From the NCBI RefSeq assembly GCF_039530945.1, contig NZ_BAAAPC010000020.1:1-64000 (forward strand): 64,000 nt of DNA, in the 5' to 3' direction. This document shows, in pieces, positions 60,243 through 64,000 of the stretch. How positions within the stretch are numbered: the first letter of the stretch is position 1; the number at the start of each line of letters is the position of its first letter. The notes below the pieces were generated by a model. It was not told the origin of the DNA. It did not search any database and saw only the letters and a program-made list of their open reading frames with translations. Origin of the DNA: Nocardiopsis_C rhodophaea. GTDB taxonomy: Bacteria > Actinomycetota > Actinomycetes > Streptosporangiales > Streptosporangiaceae. The position numbers and the translations under genes were made by a program.

Positions 60243-61079
60243 CTAGCGTTTCCCGCCCTTACTACCCGGAAATTTTCGGGTGACCGACGCCGCCGCCACC
60301 CGTGCCGTCTCCCGGGCGCGTCGCATCCGCCGGATCATCGCCGGACGTAGCTCGCGTGCGGCGAGCGCGCGCCCCACATCGGCGAACTGCCGCGCGCGGT
60401 GCAGCTGGGCGCGGAGGTCGGTCCCGGTCGCCCGGTGTTCCAGCGGCACCTCGACCTCGACAACCCGGTATCCCAGGTGCAGCACGTCGATGGTGAGGCC
60501 GGTCTCGACACCGAATCCGGCCGCCAGCGGCAGGGCCGTCTCGAAGGCGGCTCGCGTGACGCACCGCTGGCCGTTGAGCGGCTGTTCCGGTTCCCACCCG
60601 GTGGCCCGGCGGATGCCGTCGCGGGCCAGGCGCACCACGAACCCGTGCCCGCCCAGCCGCATACGGGTGGCGGGGAACAGGGCGATCGTCATGTCGGCCT
60701 TGCCGGAAACCACCGGGTCGATCAGCGGCTCCGCCCCGGCGGCGCTGGCCCCGAGGTCGGCGTCCAGGAACAGCAGATGGCGCGGGGGTGCGACGACGCC
60801 CTCGGCGGCCTCGTGCTCCTCGATGAGCCGGACCCCCTCGGCCCCGGTCTCCATGGCCGCGCCCTTGCCGCGGTTGCGGCTGTGCCGCAGAACCCGGGCA
60901 CCGGCCGCGGCCGCGGCCTCGGCGGTGGCGTCCGTCGAACCGTCGTCGACCACCACGACGAGGTCGACGTCGCGCAGCTCCCGTGCGGCGCGCACGGTCC
61001 GCGCGATGCGCTCTTCCTCGTCCTTGGCCGCGATGACGACCGCGACACCCGCGTGGCCGCTGGCCGGACCGTCGCTCAT
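60243..61079 (-). CDS. Family 2 glycosyltransferase
   Basis: A 278-residue GT-A enzyme. It has GVAVVIAAKDEEERIARTVR, then LVVVVDDGSTDATAEAAAAA (nucleotide-binding Asp pair) and HLLFLDADLGASAAG with the DxD metal site. A basic C-terminal tail of about 40 residues follows. No membrane segments are seen. It resembles polyprenyl-phosphate or glucosyl-3-phosphoglycerate-type transferases; the acceptor is unknown. It ends 43 bases before the DUF4446 start on the same strand. Confidence 0.85.
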   Translation of the reverse strand: MSDGPASGHAGVAVVIAAKDEEERIARTVRAARELRDVDLVVVVDDGSTDATAEAAAAAGARVLRHSRNRGKGAAMETGAEGVRLIEEHEAAEGVVAPPRHLLFLDADLGASAAGAEPLIDPVVSGKADMTIALFPATRMRLGGHGFVVRLARDGIRRATGWEPEQPLNGQRCVTRAAFETALPLAAGFGVETGLTIDVLHLGYRVVEVEVPLEHRATGTDLRAQLHRARQFADVGRALAARELRPAMIRRMRRARETARVAAASVTRKFPGSKGGKR

Positions 61080-61142
61080 GGTGCGTCTCCCGCTCGGTTC
61101 CAGGGCGCGGGTTGGGTGTGCGAACGCTCGCGCCCGACCGGA

Positions 61143-61520
61143 CTATTTGGCCGCGTTGGTTCCGGCGGTGATCGGAAGGGAATCGGTCGATTCCTTGAGG
61201 GTGAAGACAGCGTTCAGGCCGGTGACCTCAAGGATTTTCATGACCGCCGGCTTGGGCGCGACGAGTTCGAGGTCGCCCTCCTTCTCCCGCGCGCGCTTCA
61301 TCGCCGACAGCAGGACGTTCATCCCGGTGGAATCGCAGAACTCCACCCGCGACATGTCGATGATGAGGCGGCGTGCCCCATCTTCGAGCGCGTCGACCAG
61401 CTCGCTGTGCAGCTGCGGTGCCGTGTAAAGATCAATCTCGCCGGACACGGCGACCACCGCGTAATCCGCGCGCGACTGACTTGAGATCTTCAACTCCACA
61501 GTCGTGACTGTAGCGGCCAC
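61143..61520 (-). CDS. STAS-domain anti-sigma factor antagonist
   Basis: About 125 residues (118 if GTG 61499 is used). The STAS fold is clear: VVAVSGEIDLYTAPQLHSEL, LIIDMSRVEFCDSTGMNVLL, and a C-terminal helix. The phosphorylatable serine is Ser64 in CDSTGM. Unphosphorylated, such proteins sequester an anti-sigma kinase and free a SigB/SigF-type sigma factor. An anti-sigma-like ATPase is encoded just upstream on the same strand, at 61603. Confidence 0.88.
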   Translation of the reverse strand: MAATVTTVELKISSQSRADYAVVAVSGEIDLYTAPQLHSELVDALEDGARRLIIDMSRVEFCDSTGMNVLLSAMKRAREKEGDLELVAPKPAVMKILEVTGLNAVFTLKESTDSLPITAGTNAAK

Positions 61521-61602
61521 GGAGGTTGCTGGCCACCTCGTTGGCGGCGTTTCGTGGCTTCGATCACGATCCGACGGTTAGAACCCCCTGATCCGGGGAA
61601 TG

Positions 61603-62067
61603 TCATGCCCTTGCGGTCTCGGGTTCGTCGACCACCGGCCCATCGGTCGCCTCCTCCACCGCGACCTCCAGCACCGCCCACACCGTGGTCACCCCGCCGT
61701 CGACCTCGGTGCCCCATTTGGCCGCGATGTGCGCGACGATGTCCAGGCCTCGTCCGCCCAGCGCCGACGCCGACGGCCGCGCGATGCGCGGCAGGGTCGC
61801 GGCCCCGCCGTCGGTCACCGCGATCTCCAGCCAGCCGTCGCCGTCATCTGTACCGACGCTCCACGCCGCCTCGATGCAGTCGGGAGGGAAGGGGTCGGGC
61901 AGCGGTGACGCGTGGCGCAGGGCGTTGCTCAGCAGTTCGCTCAGAACGAGCGCGGCGTCATTCACCCGCGCGGATTGGAGTCCCGCGTCGCGCAGGTCGG
62001 AGCACAGGCGTCGGCGCGCGGTGCTCACGCTCGACGGCGCATGTGGCAGCAGTACGGCCCTCGACAC
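61603..62067 (-). CDS. RsbW-like ATP-binding protein (HATPase_c)
   Basis: A 154-residue GHKL ATPase: LVLSELLSNALRHASPLPDP (N-box), EIAVTDGGAATLPRI (G1) and ALGGRGLDIVAHIAAKWG (G2). It is a single domain, as in anti-sigma kinases and regulator kinases common in actinomycetes. GTG 62067 follows AGGAGAGAGG, so the much longer upstream open frame is rejected. It lies between the STAS protein and a sensor kinase, suggesting one stress or development switch. Confidence 0.85.
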   Translation of the reverse strand: MSRAVLLPHAPSSVSTARRRLCSDLRDAGLQSARVNDAALVLSELLSNALRHASPLPDPFPPDCIEAAWSVGTDDGDGWLEIAVTDGGAATLPRIARPSASALGGRGLDIVAHIAAKWGTEVDGGVTTVWAVLEVAVEEATDGPVVDEPETARA

Positions 62068-62314
62068 GTCCCTCTCTCCTGTTCCCCGGCGCCCCTGATG
62101 CGCGCTCGGTCTGCTTCGAGCACCGGCCGGAACGTGACCAGGCGTTTGCCGACGACCGGCTCCGGGCCCGCTCGGTATTCCGTTGGCCGGTTTTCGGCAA
62201 AGCCACGACCGTGAACCTCGCCAGGGCCGAAATGCCCCGTTAGGTCCCCGTGGAAACACCTCATTACCGCTGAAGTCCCGTATCGGCCTGATCCGGCCGT
62301 CGCCGCGGCTCTGC

Positions 62315-64000
62315 TTAGCGTTGCGGATCCGCTGTCTCGGCAGGGGAGTCGGCCATCGAAGCGTCAGCCGACTGTAATGTAAATCTCATCCGCGTGCCAC
62401 GTTCACGGGCGTGCGCTGTGACATCCCCGCCCTGAGCACGGGCCAGTCGCCGCACGATGTAGAGGCCGAGCCCGATACCGCCGAACCTGCGGCGGTCTCC
62501 AGCCTCCCCTTGGGCGAAGCGGCCGAAGATGCGCTCCTCGTCACCGGGGGTGATGCCGATGCCGTCGTCCTCGACGGTGATGACGACCTGCCCGTCCTGT
62601 GCCCCCGCGCGCAGCACGACGTGGCCGCCGTCGGGAGAGTACTTGAAAGCGTTCTCCAGCAGGTGGTCGACAATCACTTCGGTGGCCATCGGGTCCCCGT
62701 CCGCCTCCGGAAGACCGTCGGGCACCTCCAGGCGGAGGGTGTGGCGGTCGGAGAAGCCCTCGAACGCGAGGGCGTTGGCGCGCAGCAGCCGCGCCGGGTC
62801 GAACGGGCCACGGTTCACCTTGAGATCCCCGTTGCCCGCGTGCGACCCCAGCAGCAGGTTCTCTACCAGTTCGGCGAGCGTCCGGGCCCGCTCGGCGATG
62901 GTGTCGACGGCGTTGCGCCGTGCTCCCTCGTCCAGCCGCCCCCACCGCTGGATCAGCGTCCCGGCGAGCCCCTGGATGACGGTGATGGGGGTGCGCAGCT
63001 CGTGCCCGGCCGTCGCCAAGAACAGGTCTTTCTGCTCCTCCAGCTCCTTGGCCTCGGTGATGTCGCGAAAGTCCACCACCCGTTCGGCGGTCGCCGGGAT
63101 GTCGGTGACAAGGATCTCCAGCCACCGCCCGTTGTCAAGGCGGTGCTTGATGTGCCCCTCGACGGAGACGGGCAGCGGAAACGGCGGCAGGCGCCCGGCG
63201 ACATCCGTCGCGGAGCACCCCGTCAGCTCCGCGGCCGACCGGTTCCACTTGCGCACCCGTCCGGCGCGGTCGAGCACGGCGATGCCGTCGGCGCTGGACT
63301 CGACCACGGCGTGCTCGTAGGCACGCTGGCGCACCATCTCCTGGTAGGCCATGGCGTTAGCGAGCGCGCTTCCGGCGTGCGCGGCCAGCAGCTCCAGCAG
63401 TTCCAGTTCGAGGTGGCCGACCTTGCGACGGCTGTAGAGCGCGTACAGAGCTCCGTAGGGGCGCCCCTGCACGTTGGACACGCCCAGAGCGATGGTGTGC
63501 AGCCCCTCCAGGTCGGCCCAGATCAGGTCGTCCAGGCTGCGCGTCTCATCGGTGGCCAGCAGCACCGTCTTCCCGCTGCGCAGCAGCTCGCCGAACAGGC
63601 TGGACTCCAGCGGCGCGGTGTAGCCGCGCAGGTGGTCGGAAAGCTGGGTGAGGCTGACCAGGTGCAGCCGGTCGTCCTCGATGAGGACGAAGCCGCCGGC
63701 GTCCGCGCCGGTCAGCTCGGTAAGGCTGTGCGCGATGCGGTCGAGCACCGCGCACAGGTCGAGGTCGGCGTTGATGTCGGCGACGACGTCGGTGAGCCGG
63801 CGCACGAGTCGAGCCCGCTCGGTCATGTGGGCCTGGACCGGACCGCCGGCGCCGGCGGTGTCCTCGTAGGTGTGCAGGATGCTCACCCAGCCGGTGGCCT
63901 GGCCCGCGTCGTCGAACAGGCAGCTGGTGTCGATACGGAGATCGATGAGCGTGCCGTCGCGCCGCTGCCGCCGGCTGACGATCGAGAGCGGGCCCCCGAT
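62315..64000 (-). CDS. PAS-GAF-PAS sensor histidine kinase, 5' end outside window
   Basis: The frame is open to the right edge, so the N-terminus is missing. In order: end of a PAS domain (GTLIDLRIDTSCLFDDAGQA, then GWVSILHTYED), a GAF domain (LDRIAHSLTELTGADAGGFV), a second PAS (VVESSADGIAVLDRAGRVRK), HisKA with the phospho-accepting His in TAGHELRTPITVIQ, and HATPase_c with ENAFKYSPDGG, VEDDGIGITPGDEERIF and GIGLGLYIVRRLARAQGG. No membrane segment is seen in this part, so it may sense a cytoplasmic signal. A start at GTG 63886 would cut a PAS domain and is unlikely. Confidence 0.9.
   Translation of the reverse strand: MGGPLSIVSRRQRRDGTLIDLRIDTSCLFDDAGQATGWVSILHTYEDTAGAGGPVQAHMTERARLVRRLTDVVADINADLDLCAVLDRIAHSLTELTGADAGGFVLIEDDRLHLVSLTQLSDHLRGYTAPLESSLFGELLRSGKTVLLATDETRSLDDLIWADLEGLHTIALGVSNVQGRPYGALYALYSRRKVGHLELELLELLAAHAGSALANAMAYQEMVRQRAYEHAVVESSADGIAVLDRAGRVRKWNRSAAELTGCSATDVAGRLPPFPLPVSVEGHIKHRLDNGRWLEILVTDIPATAERVVDFRDITEAKELEEQKDLFLATAGHELRTPITVIQGLAGTLIQRWGRLDEGARRNAVDTIAERARTLAELVENLLLGSHAGNGDLKVNRGPFDPARLLRANALAFEGFSDRHTLRLEVPDGLPEADGDPMATEVIVDHLLENAFKYSPDGGHVVLRAGAQDGQVVITVEDDGIGITPGDEERIFGRFAQGEAGDRRRFGGIGLGLYIVRRLARAQGGDVTAHARERGTRMRFTLQSADASMADSPAETADPQR

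Noticed and set aside
1..64000. CRISPR array
   Set aside because: No set of identical 25-40 base repeats with regular spacers was seen. The only arrays are the 18-bp tandem repeat at 43782 and the 20-bp-period units at 58492.

Overview
The window is a high-GC actinomycete chromosome segment. Leading GTG/TTG starts with purine-rich ribosome sites, a bacterial proteasome activator gene, a DUF4446 gene, linked serS and pheA, and phosphorothioate-dependent restriction point to an order such as Streptosporangiales (Nocardiopsis-like) or Streptomycetales. The genus cannot be fixed from sequence reading alone.

Region 1 (1-31.6 kb) is a type II aromatic polyketide cluster with a deoxyaminosugar pathway, and it may continue left of the window. 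Minimal PKS genes (KS-alpha, KS-beta/CLF, ACP) lie at 27.3-30.1 kb behind a SARP regulator. The folding genes (TcmJ-like cupin, TcmN-like aromatase/cyclase, TcmI-like cyclase) and a DUF1772 anthrone-oxygenase-like membrane protein lie at 8.7-10.5 kb. No PKS ketoreductase is present, so a non-reduced polycyclic aglycone is likely. Tailoring genes are a flavin-dependent halogenase, an O-methyltransferase and a SnoaL-like protein. The sugar set (thymidylyltransferase, 4,6-dehydratase, 2,3-dehydratase, 3-aminotransferase, 3-C-methyltransferase, 5-epimerase, 4-ketoreductase, N,N-dimethyltransferase, glycosyltransferase) matches an N,N-dimethylvancosamine-type sugar. MarR, AfsR-like and SARP regulators and an MFS exporter complete it. 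At the left edge a glycosyltransferase and its P450-like helper are truncated, one thymidylyltransferase copy carries a frameshift plus a stop, and one ketoreductase is frameshifted. Three of these four have an intact paralogue further right.

Region 2 (31.9-39.6 kb) holds a DUF2786 protein, a DnaA-box cluster, a flavin/F420-type oxidoreductase, a fresh IS481-family insertion, a solitary dnaN paralogue, a thioesterase, allantoicase, a LysR regulator and a membrane protein.

Region 3 (40-48.6 kb) starts at tRNA-Ser(UGA) and is a patchwork of IS630, IS5 and possible IS30 remnants and a group II intron remnant. Among these lie a stand-alone argJ, a broken secreted-protein gene and an intact lactococcin 972-type bacteriocin locus (two precursors, DUF1430-type permease, ATPase). 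This locus is the best candidate for an undescribed system.

Region 4 (48.6-64 kb) returns to chromosomal genes: a GntR/membrane-protein pair with a palindromic operator, a type IV restriction enzyme, a large proline-rich ParA/MinD-like ATPase, quinone oxidoreductase, proteasome activator, serS, pheA, DUF4446, a glycosyltransferase, and a STAS / anti-sigma-like ATPase / sensor kinase group cut by the right edge.
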